A stretch of DNA of 8,813 nucleotides from assembly GCA_964435285.1 (NCBI GenBank), contig CAYSYA010000017.1:1-8813 (forward strand). The letters run 5' to 3'. This document shows, piece by piece, positions 1 to 6,175 of the stretch. The notes beneath the pieces are model-generated. The model ran no database searches and had not been told where the DNA came from. It worked only from the letters and a program-made list of their open reading frames with translations. Positions within the stretch are counted from its first letter, which is position 1. Every line of letters begins with the position of its first letter. Made by a program: the position numbers and the translations under genes. Source of the stretch: GCA-2718035 sp964435285 (GTDB taxonomy: Bacteria > Bacteroidota > Bacteroidia > Flavobacteriales > TMED113).

Positions 1-48
1 GATTTTCTTGAATTCATTATAATTTCTTTATATTAAAAATAAGTTTTT

Positions 49-56
49 TAATTTTG
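49..56 (+). promoter_or_regulatory. Candidate -7 box of a Bacteroidota-type promoter for the ACMSD-family gene
   Basis: The octamer TAATTTTG matches the Bacteroidota -7 consensus TAnnTTTG exactly. It lies 22 bases before the ATG at 79, which would leave a short leader of about 15 bases. The upstream -33 element (consensus TTTG or TTG) is weak: only TTTA at 27-30, with an 18-base spacer. Chance matches are common in such AT-rich DNA, so this is tentative. No Shine-Dalgarno sequence lies before the ATG. Confidence 0.35.
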
Positions 57-78
57 AAAATCATCTTATACTATTTTA

Positions 79-1101
79 ATGAAAATTAATGCTCATTCCC
101 ACTTACTTCCAGAGCCAAATCAAATTCCTGAATTTTTAAAGAAAAAAAAATTATTTACAATAGATTCAGACAAAAAGTTTATGAGACAAGGAGATTGGAG
201 TAGACCTATTACTCACCCAAGTTTTTTTATTAACGAAAAATTAAAATGGATGAAAAATCATGGTATTGATCATGCTGTTGTTTTATGTTTATCTCAACTT
301 TATTGTAATGGGTGGAAAAGAAAAGATGCTTTTGATGCTATAAAATTTCAAAATGATTTTAATTCTTCTATTCAAGAACAATATTCTCAAACCTTTACCT
401 GTTCTTTTGTAGTACAACCATTATATATTTCTGATGCTTTAAAAGAAATTGAAAGATGTGTTTCGAAATTAAATTTAAAAGTTTTGTGTTTGCCTACTCA
501 TTTTATTTCTTCTAACGGAAAATGGGTTTCAATAGCAGATGAACAAGTAGATCCAATTTTTGAACTCGCTAATAAGTATTCATTATCTATTCAAATTCAT
601 CCATATGATGCTGAAAAAATGGTTAATTTAGAGGATAAATTTTGGAGGTTTCATCTAGTTTGGATGTTAGCACAATGTGCTGATACTTTTCATCTATTTA
701 CTCTTAGAGGTATTCCAAATAAATATCCAAACATTCGTACTTGTTTTGCTCATGGGTGTATGTTAGGTATTGCTAATTACGGAAGAAGGCTGCAAGGTTT
801 TGATGGTAGACCAGATCTATTTAAAGAAACAACTAATCCTAGGAGCTTCTTAATTCATAAGAACTTATTTTTTGATACATTGGTACATGATTCTTATACT
901 TTAGAATTAATGAAAAAAAGAGTGGGGGTTTCTCAAATAGTTGCTGGTTTAGATGATCCTTATCCTTTAGGTGAAATGGAAGATGTAGGCTCGTCATTTC
1001 CAGGTAGAGTCATTGATTATGCTGTTGAAAGTGGAATTATAAGTCAAAAGGAATCTAATGAAATTTGGAAAGACAATGTATTAAAATGGTTAAATAAATA
1101 A
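79..1101 (+). CDS. ACMSD-family metal-dependent amidohydrolase/decarboxylase
   Basis: This 340-residue cytoplasmic enzyme belongs to the amidohydrolase-2 family and resembles 2-amino-3-carboxymuconate-6-semialdehyde decarboxylase (ACMSD). ACMSD acts after 3-hydroxyanthranilate oxidation in the kynurenine route and diverts the intermediate away from quinolinate. The metal-site pattern is complete: H6-S-H8 at the N-terminus, H174 in IQIHPYD, H225 in CFAHG, and D292 in GLDDPYPLGE, which matches the family's GSDYPFPLGE. R42-P43 and the GRR...GFDGRPDL stretch (about 235-247) align with substrate-binding parts of ACMSD. The length is normal for the family. The ATG at 79 puts H6 and H8 where the family has them. 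A run of nine A's (142-150) encodes K22-K25. No other kynurenine-pathway gene is in the window, so the exact substrate is inferred. The stop codon lies 5 bases from that of the next, opposing gene. Confidence 0.82.
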   Translation: MKINAHSHLLPEPNQIPEFLKKKKLFTIDSDKKFMRQGDWSRPITHPSFFINEKLKWMKNHGIDHAVVLCLSQLYCNGWKRKDAFDAIKFQNDFNSSIQEQYSQTFTCSFVVQPLYISDALKEIERCVSKLNLKVLCLPTHFISSNGKWVSIADEQVDPIFELANKYSLSIQIHPYDAEKMVNLEDKFWRFHLVWMLAQCADTFHLFTLRGIPNKYPNIRTCFAHGCMLGIANYGRRLQGFDGRPDLFKETTNPRSFLIHKNLFFDTLVHDSYTLELMKKRVGVSQIVAGLDDPYPLGEMEDVGSSFPGRVIDYAVESGIISQKESNEIWKDNVLKWLNK

Positions 1102-1106
1102 ATGAA

Positions 1107-1952
1107 TTAATCATAATTTAAAAACCATTCTTCAAGCTCATAAAATGCACACCATTCTTCTTCAACAAATTCTGCGTTTAAAATTGGCCATTTATCATAT
1201 ACAGGCCTATATCCATTTTCAGTTTTTTCACAGAAACATTGGCTTATAATTATTTCTGTACAATCTGCATCTACACAGTCATCATAATCAGGCCATTCAA
1301 TTTTTAATAAATTAAAAGCTAAAACCTCACTAAAGTCACCATAGAAGACTATATTTCCAATTAAAGAATGTAAACCGTCTGGATTTTCATATTCAAATTT
1401 TATTTCTTTTATTTTTTGATTAAATCTGCCTTCAATTAGTTCAATTTTAAATAGTTCGTAATAAGGTAAGACAATTTTTTGTTTAAGTGAGTTTAATTTT
1501 TTATTAAGACTATCATTAAGATTTTCTAATAAAAATGCTGTAGTCTTTGTTTCTTTTAAACTATCTGATAATAAAATATTAAATAAGCTATCATTTAAAA
1601 TTTTAGATTTTTTATTTTTAATTTTTGTATTTAATTCTTCTATTTCTATATCTTTTTTACTAAATGATTTTTGTAGTTCAAGCAATTGTTCTTGCATACT
1701 TCTAATTTCATCTCTAAATTCACCATTTTGAATTCTTAAGTTACTATTTTCATCCATTTCTGATAATAGTTTTTCATACTCAATCATTAATTTATTGTTT
1801 AATTCATTGTTTTCAAGTTCTAAGTTTTCAATTAAAAAAGTAAGCCTTTTTACTTCTTCATTTGCTTCCTTTTTACTTAATTTCTTTTCGTCTTGAGAAA
1901 AAAGGCAAGATGTGTTAAAAATAATAATGATTAAAGTATATATAAATCTCAT
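1107..1952 (-). CDS. Exported coiled-coil protein with cysteine-rich C-terminal domain, function unknown
   Basis: I do not recognise this 281-residue protein. Residues 1-19 form a signal peptide with likely cleavage at LFS|Q20. C16 sits in NTSC, a poor lipobox, so signal peptidase I is favoured over a lipoprotein. Residues 24-160 are rich in Leu, Glu, Lys and Asn with heptad-like spacing and are probably a long coiled coil. A compact C-terminal part (about 162-281) is rich in acidic residues and Trp and holds five cysteines (C226, C231, C239, C241, C268), including a CFC motif, so disulfides or metal binding are possible. It is the last gene of a minus-strand operon, 20 bases behind the exported MsrA. 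Co-transcription suggests a periplasmic role linked to oxidative repair, but that is inference. It could also be an envelope scaffold. The coding call itself is firm. Confidence 0.75.
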   Translation of the reverse strand: MRFIYTLIIIIFNTSCLFSQDEKKLSKKEANEEVKRLTFLIENLELENNELNNKLMIEYEKLLSEMDENSNLRIQNGEFRDEIRSMQEQLLELQKSFSKKDIEIEELNTKIKNKKSKILNDSLFNILLSDSLKETKTTAFLLENLNDSLNKKLNSLKQKIVLPYYELFKIELIEGRFNQKIKEIKFEYENPDGLHSLIGNIVFYGDFSEVLAFNLLKIEWPDYDDCVDADCTEIIISQCFCEKTENGYRPVYDKWPILNAEFVEEEWCAFYELEEWFLNYD

Positions 1953-1972
1953 ATATTAAATTTAAGAAAATA

Positions 1973-2560
1973 TTATTTATAATATTTATTTAATTTTTTT
2001 CTTAGTTCATTAATTTTTGGAGTAATTATCATTTTACAATATGGGTAGTCTTCATTAAGCTTGTAAAAATTTTGATGATAGTCTTCAGCTTCATAGAATT
2101 CTTCAAATTTTTTAACTTCTGTAACTATTTTTTCATTGAACACATTTTTTTGTAAATCAATGATAAAATTTTTAATTATTTTTTCTTCTACTTTATTGTC
2201 AAAAAAAATAATGGATCTGTATTGTGTTCCAACATCATTTCCTTGTCTATTTAAAGTAGTAGGATCATGGGAAGTAAAAAATATTTTTAGAAGTATATTT
2301 AAGTTAATTAATTCTGGATTATATTTTATTTGACAAACCTCTGCATGATTTGTTTTACCAGATATTACTTGATTGTATGTTGGATTTTTTAAATTTCCTC
2401 CAGAATAACCACTCTTTACATCAATTACACCTTTTAAATTTTCAAAAAAAGCTTCAATACACCAAAAGCACCCTCCTCCTAAATAAAGGTATTTTTCGTT
2501 TTCTTGAGATTTCATAGTTGAAAAATTTATTAAAAATAATATAAATATATATTTTATCAT
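1973..2560 (-). CDS. msrA: Peptide-methionine (S)-S-oxide reductase MsrA, exported form
   Basis: MsrA reduces methionine S-sulfoxide in proteins. Residues below count from the ATG at 2560 (195 aa). The catalytic motif GGGCFWC has nucleophile C31 and the conserved E36. It is followed by GYSGG (51-55), HAEVCQIKYNP (72-82), the active-site segment GNDVGTQYRS with D109 and Y114, and AEDYHQNFY (158-166). C34 and C175 are candidate resolving cysteines. A hydrophobic N-terminus ending in KS|Q19 precedes the domain, which indicates export to the periplasm, unlike the cytoplasmic E. coli enzyme. There is no fused MsrB domain. I chose the ATG at 2560, one base after the TGA of the upstream gene. A GTG at 2569 would add three residues and overlap that gene. 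It is the second gene of a three-gene operon. The reductant in the periplasm is not evident. Confidence 0.95.
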   Translation of the reverse strand: MIKYIFILFLINFSTMKSQENEKYLYLGGGCFWCIEAFFENLKGVIDVKSGYSGGNLKNPTYNQVISGKTNHAEVCQIKYNPELINLNILLKIFFTSHDPTTLNRQGNDVGTQYRSIIFFDNKVEEKIIKNFIIDLQKNVFNEKIVTEVKKFEEFYEAEDYHQNFYKLNEDYPYCKMIITPKINELRKKLNKYYK

Positions 2561-2561
2561 A

Positions 2562-2891
2562 TCATGCACAGTTTACACACAATCTACTTTCTGGAATAAT
2601 TAATATTCTCGCTAACGGAATCTCAGTTTTACATCTTGTGCAAATTCCAAAATTATCATTATCAATTTTACTTTTAACGAATTTTAATTTTAATAATTTA
2701 TCTTCCATGTTTCTGAGGGCAGCTTCCATTACGCTCTTATTATTTATAGCGTCCATTCTAGAAACTCTTCCAATTGAATTCTCAGGACTAATTGGTTTAG
2801 TTAATTTTTTATACTCAGAGATTGATTTAATAGTTTTATTTATTTCATTATCAATTTTTTCTTCAATTTTTTTTTTCGTGCTTTCATTCAT
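2562..2891 (-). CDS. Short DksA/TraR-family C4 zinc-finger protein
   Basis: This 109-residue protein has a charged helical N-terminal half (about 1-75) that probably forms the hairpin coiled coil of the DksA/TraR family. It ends in a four-cysteine zinc finger, C84-x2-C87-x17-C105-x2-C108. Family members bind RNA polymerase through the secondary channel and alter initiation at selected promoters. The segment GRVSRMDA (41-48) corresponds to the tip region of short family members and lacks the two spaced acidic residues of E. coli DksA, so its effect on polymerase may differ. It is shorter than E. coli DksA (151 aa), as is usual for this subfamily. It is first in the operon, and its TGA is one base before the msrA ATG, which suggests translational coupling. 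An A10 run on the coding strand lies in codons 6-9. Confidence 0.88.
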   Translation of the reverse strand: MNESTKKKIEEKIDNEINKTIKSISEYKKLTKPISPENSIGRVSRMDAINNKSVMEAALRNMEDKLLKLKFVKSKIDNDNFGICTRCKTEIPLARILIIPESRLCVNCA

Positions 2892-2945
2892 AATTGTAAC
2901 TAAAAATACTTTCTTTTAAAATAATAATTTTATCTTAAACATTAA
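2892..2945. promoter_or_regulatory. Divergent promoter region between the zinc-finger operon and the permease
   Basis: These 54 bases separate two divergently transcribed genes and must hold both start regions unless transcription begins inside a gene. For the permease, TAATTTTA (2925-2932) matches seven of eight positions of the TAnnTTTG -7 box, but lies close to the ATG at 2946. A dyad with 6-base arms, TAAAAT and ATTTTA around AATA, spans 2917-2932. Both are made only of A and T and could be chance. No clear -33 elements are visible. Confidence 0.35.
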
Positions 2946-4271
2946 ATGAAAGTTGAGCATAATCAAAAGTATTCTAAATCAGTTGCAATTAATGTTGTAA
3001 TTGCAAATATGATTGGCACAGGTGTTTTTACTTCTTTAGGTTATCAAACAGGTTCAATACCATCGTGGTTTAGTATTATGGTTTTATGGTGTTTAGGTGC
3101 TTTAATTTCATTGTTTGGAGCTCTTGTTTATTCTGAAATAGCTACAAGAATAAAAAAATCTGGAGGGGAATACACATACTTATCTGAAATTTATTACCCT
3201 TGGCTTGGTTTTATTGCCGGGTGGATAAGTTTTATTGTTGGTTTTGCCGCTCCAATTGCAGCCGTTGCAATCGCAATTGGTTCTTACACTACAGATATAT
3301 TTAACATTAGTTACGATATTATAGCTTCCTTAGTTATAGTATTTATTGGTTCTATTCATTTATTTGGAATTAAAACAGGTGGTTGGTTTCAAAATATTGC
3401 AACTAGATTTAAAATATTATTAATTTTTTTTTTAATTTTTTTACCAATATTTCTTTTAATTTTCGGTGACTTTACTAGAAGCGAAGTTATTTTTAATCCA
3501 TTCAATAACGGTGTTAGTGATTTTGATTTAATTTTTAGCTCAGACTTCGCTATTTCATTAGTGTGGGTTTGTTTTGCCTACTCTGGATGGAATGCATCAG
3601 TTTATTTTGCTGATAAAATTGAAAATCCTAGTAAAAACATTCCTTATTCTCTTATTATAGGTACTTTATTTGTTAGTATTTTATATTTAATATTAAATTC
3701 AGCTTTTCTATTTTCAGTTAATTTTGATGAACTTACTGGAAAAACTGATATTGCAAATGTTTATTTAAAGTCTATTTTTTCTGAAAATATTGCTGAATCT
3801 TTTTCTCTCATTTTTGGCTTTGCATTACTTTCGTCTTTAAGTTCACTATTTATTGCTGGCCCCTCAGTACTTGAGACAATGGGAAAAGATTATGAAGGTT
3901 TAAAATTATTTAATAAAAAAAATAAATATAATTCTCCTTATTTTTCAATTTTAAGTTTTATTTTATTTCCAATCTTTCTTATACAAACAGCTTCATTTGA
4001 AGAGATTATTCAATATATAGGAGTCTGTTTATCTTTTTTCTCTGTTTTAGTTGTTATGGGTTTGTCTATTTTAAGGAAGAAAAATATTGAAAAAGGTGTG
4101 TTTAAGTTACCATTTGCTAATCTTATATCTGCATTATTTGTGATAATTAATTTATGGATGATTTATCACTTAATTTCAAATGATTTAAGAATACTCTTGT
4201 ATGTTTTGTTTACTATTATTCTAGGTTATTTTTTCTATTTATTAATTAACTTTATTAAAACAAATAAATAA
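2946..4271 (+). CDS. APC-superfamily amino acid permease, 12 predicted membrane helices
   Basis: This 441-residue inner-membrane transporter belongs to the amino acid-polyamine-organocation family. Helix 1 carries the unwound substrate-binding motif IGTGVF (23-28). KSGGEYTYLSEIY (71-83) follows helix 2, and helix 6 has FAYSGWNASVYFADKIENPSKNIP in two conserved parts (210-222 and 223-233), as in LAT-like exchangers and permeases. Hydrophobic segments lie near 12-36, 41-62, 85-112, 122-142, 154-174, 200-222, 235-257, 280-305, 333-350, 352-374, 388-410 and 414-436. The usual role is uptake or exchange of an amino acid or polyamine; the substrate cannot be read from sequence. A T10 run (3424-3433) lies in the fifth helix. 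It is divergent from the zinc-finger operon and ends 3 bases from the opposing transpeptidase gene. Confidence 0.9.
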   Translation: MKVEHNQKYSKSVAINVVIANMIGTGVFTSLGYQTGSIPSWFSIMVLWCLGALISLFGALVYSEIATRIKKSGGEYTYLSEIYYPWLGFIAGWISFIVGFAAPIAAVAIAIGSYTTDIFNISYDIIASLVIVFIGSIHLFGIKTGGWFQNIATRFKILLIFFLIFLPIFLLIFGDFTRSEVIFNPFNNGVSDFDLIFSSDFAISLVWVCFAYSGWNASVYFADKIENPSKNIPYSLIIGTLFVSILYLILNSAFLFSVNFDELTGKTDIANVYLKSIFSENIAESFSLIFGFALLSSLSSLFIAGPSVLETMGKDYEGLKLFNKKNKYNSPYFSILSFILFPIFLIQTASFEEIIQYIGVCLSFFSVLVVMGLSILRKKNIEKGVFKLPFANLISALFVIINLWMIYHLISNDLRILLYVLFTIILGYFFYLLINFIKTNK

Positions 4272-4274
4272 TAA

Positions 4275-6137
4275 TTATTGCATAGAAATATAAATCCATG
4301 CATCATTTGTAATTTCCGACTTAATTTTATTTAAATATGTGTTTGCTTCCTTTTCATTAGTAAATAATCCTAGTTTGATTAAATAGCAATTAGATTTATT
4401 ATCAATAGTAAAAGTGGGTTTGTAATTCTTCTTTTTTAATTTTTTTATATATCGTTCTGTTATTTTTTCGTTTTCTAAACAGTTAATTACTATTTCATAC
4501 TTCTTTTTAATTTTAAATGAATCTTTTTCTTTAAAAAACTTTTCATAGTTATTTTTTTGTTTGATAATTTCATTAGAATTTTCTTTTTCTTTTTCTTTTT
4601 CTTTTTCTTTTGAAAGTTCCATTTTACGATTTTTAAACTTTTTTCCTTCTTTTGATTCAATAAATTCTTTACCGTGTCTTTGCCATGCTAAGTAGACATA
4701 GCAGTTATTACATGATCCACTTATATCTAAATCTATTTCTTTAGCGTAGTCAGGGTAGTTCTTATGAATCCATGCTCTAAAAACATCACCCTCTTTTGGT
4801 GACCAAAATGGTACTAGAGCTTGTGTAGAGTCAATTTGTTCACCAGAATATCTATTCTCATCAAAATAAACAAAAAAGTTTGTGTGGTTAGGAATCCACC
4901 ATCTAGCAAATTTTGAACCATAATCATTCATTCTAAAGCAACCTAGGCTTTGAGGAGTACCTAGCATACACCTGCTCATTAAATTCAAGCTTCCTTCATG
5001 AATTCCATTTTTTTGTACAGCTTTTTTATATTTTTTCTTATCAGGGAATAAAGTGATGAAATTTGGTAATGGAACAACAGAATCAAATAATGCTACAGTA
5101 GATTTTCCTCCACCTAAAATACTATCTCTGTATTGATCATCTTCATCATAATTTCTTTCTCTATCCCAATTTCTAGAAGATAATTTATTTACAGGAGCAT
5201 AATACCCTCTGTGTTGTTTTAATGGGAATCTTTTAGAGTAAATACTTATCCTTTTTCCTCTTTCGTTTAAAATTAACTCATTAGTAATTGAGTCTCTTTC
5301 AAATCTTCTTGTTTGCCCTTGAGATGATGTAACGTGCTTTGCTTCAAGAATTATAGTGTCATTTTTTATTTCACAGAAACATAAATTTTGTCCAACATTA
5401 TATTTCCTTCCTTTAAAAATACTGTAAATTTTTTCTACCTCAGGCTCTTTGTACTTTTTTACCTTCTCGTAATAATTTTTTAATAATTTAAATTCATGTC
5501 TAATTTTTTCTTCATTATAATTATCAGAGACAATTAATTTGTTTAAGTCCATATAAATGATGGAGTCGGTATTTATTTTATTATTGAGAATAAACTCATT
5601 AATGTTTTTAAATTCCCAGCTATTTTTTTCATTAAAATGAACTTCTTTTATTCCTCTTGATTTTCCTTTTAAGTTTTTATTATTTAAATCAGCAACTATA
5701 AATCTATTTCTATATGGATTGAGAGAATCTAAATCAGAGTTAATAATTTCTTCTAAAGAAAAACTTCTTTTCTTTACATAATCTATTTTTTTATATAGGG
5801 GTGCGTAACAAGCATTAATTTCTAATAAGCTATCAATATTTAGATTTGACTCTAAAACCTTTTCTTTATCAAAAAAAAGTTTTTTTCTTGATTTTTTTGC
5901 AATATTAATTTTATTGGAATTAGGAAAACTATTAATAAAATGAGAGTATAGTTTAATATTGTTTTTGCTTGAAACGTAATTAAAAATTGAGTCAATATAA
6001 TTATTTCTTTCTTCAACTTTTTTTAAACTATCTAGTCTAAAACTTTGTAGATTGTTGTTTATGAGAACTTCTTTATCATATGTTGCTCTACAACTCATGA
6101 TTAATATTAAAATACCTATAAAGTAATATTTATACAT
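4275..6137 (-). CDS. Lipoprotein L,D-transpeptidase (YkuD-type) with C-terminal SPOR domain
   Basis: This 620-residue envelope protein starts with a lipoprotein signal (IMSC16). No acidic cluster follows C16, so there is no sign of a surface-export signal. A short repeat-like helix with FPNS (71-74) lies near the N-terminus, followed by a long region I cannot assign (about 90-340). The transpeptidase core is at about 345-425: H380 in GIHEG and the nucleophile motif S397-L-G-C400-F-R402. L398 sits where many family members have His or Asn. Such enzymes form 3-3 peptidoglycan cross-links or attach proteins through a cysteine thioester. A small unassigned module (447-489) with C476-x2-C479 follows, then a Lys-Glu repeat linker (510-519). 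The C-terminal 75 residues (546-620) resemble a SPOR domain, which binds glycan strands stripped of peptides, with C553 and C584 as a possible disulfide. Catalytic activity is likely, not proven. Confidence 0.82.
   Translation of the reverse strand: MYKYYFIGILILIMSCRATYDKEVLINNNLQSFRLDSLKKVEERNNYIDSIFNYVSSKNNIKLYSHFINSFPNSNKINIAKKSRKKLFFDKEKVLESNLNIDSLLEINACYAPLYKKIDYVKKRSFSLEEIINSDLDSLNPYRNRFIVADLNNKNLKGKSRGIKEVHFNEKNSWEFKNINEFILNNKINTDSIIYMDLNKLIVSDNYNEEKIRHEFKLLKNYYEKVKKYKEPEVEKIYSIFKGRKYNVGQNLCFCEIKNDTIILEAKHVTSSQGQTRRFERDSITNELILNERGKRISIYSKRFPLKQHRGYYAPVNKLSSRNWDRERNYDEDDQYRDSILGGGKSTVALFDSVVPLPNFITLFPDKKKYKKAVQKNGIHEGSLNLMSRCMLGTPQSLGCFRMNDYGSKFARWWIPNHTNFFVYFDENRYSGEQIDSTQALVPFWSPKEGDVFRAWIHKNYPDYAKEIDLDISGSCNNCYVYLAWQRHGKEFIESKEGKKFKNRKMELSKEKEKEKEKENSNEIIKQKNNYEKFFKEKDSFKIKKKYEIVINCLENEKITERYIKKLKKKNYKPTFTIDNKSNCYLIKLGLFTNEKEANTYLNKIKSEITNDAWIYISMQ
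4579..4611 (-). repeat. Hexanucleotide microsatellite encoding a Lys-Glu linker
   Basis: On the plus strand, TTTTTC repeats without error for 33 bases (about 5.5 units, with C at 4583, 4589, 4595, 4601 and 4607). On the coding strand it reads alternating Lys and Glu codons, residues 510-519 of the transpeptidase lipoprotein, between the catalytic half and the SPOR domain. Because the unit is six bases, gain or loss of copies changes linker length by two residues and keeps the frame. Confidence 0.9.
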
Positions 6138-6175
6138 AAAAAATCATTATTTTGCTTAAAATTAGTTTATAAAGT
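6138..6175. promoter_or_regulatory. Divergent promoter region between the transpeptidase and the unknown anchored protein
   Basis: These 38 bases separate two divergent starts, so the two genes probably share a control region. On the minus strand TAATTTTA (6164 down to 6157) matches seven of eight -7 positions, 20 bases before the transpeptidase ATG. On the plus strand TATTTTG (6148-6154) resembles the -7 box with a spacer one base short. Neither has a convincing -33 element, so these assignments are tentative. Confidence 0.33.

Noticed and set aside
1..17. Possible start of a divergent minus-strand gene (ATG at 17-15, then Asn-Ser-Arg-Lys)
   Set aside because: Only five codons and part of a sixth are inside the window, which is too little to support a gene.
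1905..1907. Lipoprotein reading of the coiled-coil protein at C16
   Set aside because: The preceding residues NTS do not fit a lipobox well, and a good LFS|Q signal-peptidase-I site follows three residues later.
2136..2333. Plus-strand open frame of 65 codons
   Set aside because: It lies wholly inside msrA on the other strand, has no recognisable motif, and is of a size expected by chance.
2638..2919. Plus-strand open frame of 93 codons, hydrophobic
   Set aside because: It overlaps the DksA/TraR-type gene, whose zinc-finger motif is clear. The hydrophobic reading is the complement of Lys/Glu/Asn-rich codons.
4270..4279. Palindrome AATAATTATT at the permease/transpeptidase junction
   Set aside because: It follows mainly from two opposing TAA stops close together. 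It has no G or C and no T-tract, so it is not a credible terminator.
4275..6137. CFC motif shared by the transpeptidase lipoprotein (C253, C255) and the coiled-coil protein (C239, C241)
   Set aside because: The flanking residues do not match beyond CFCE, so shared ancestry cannot be supported.
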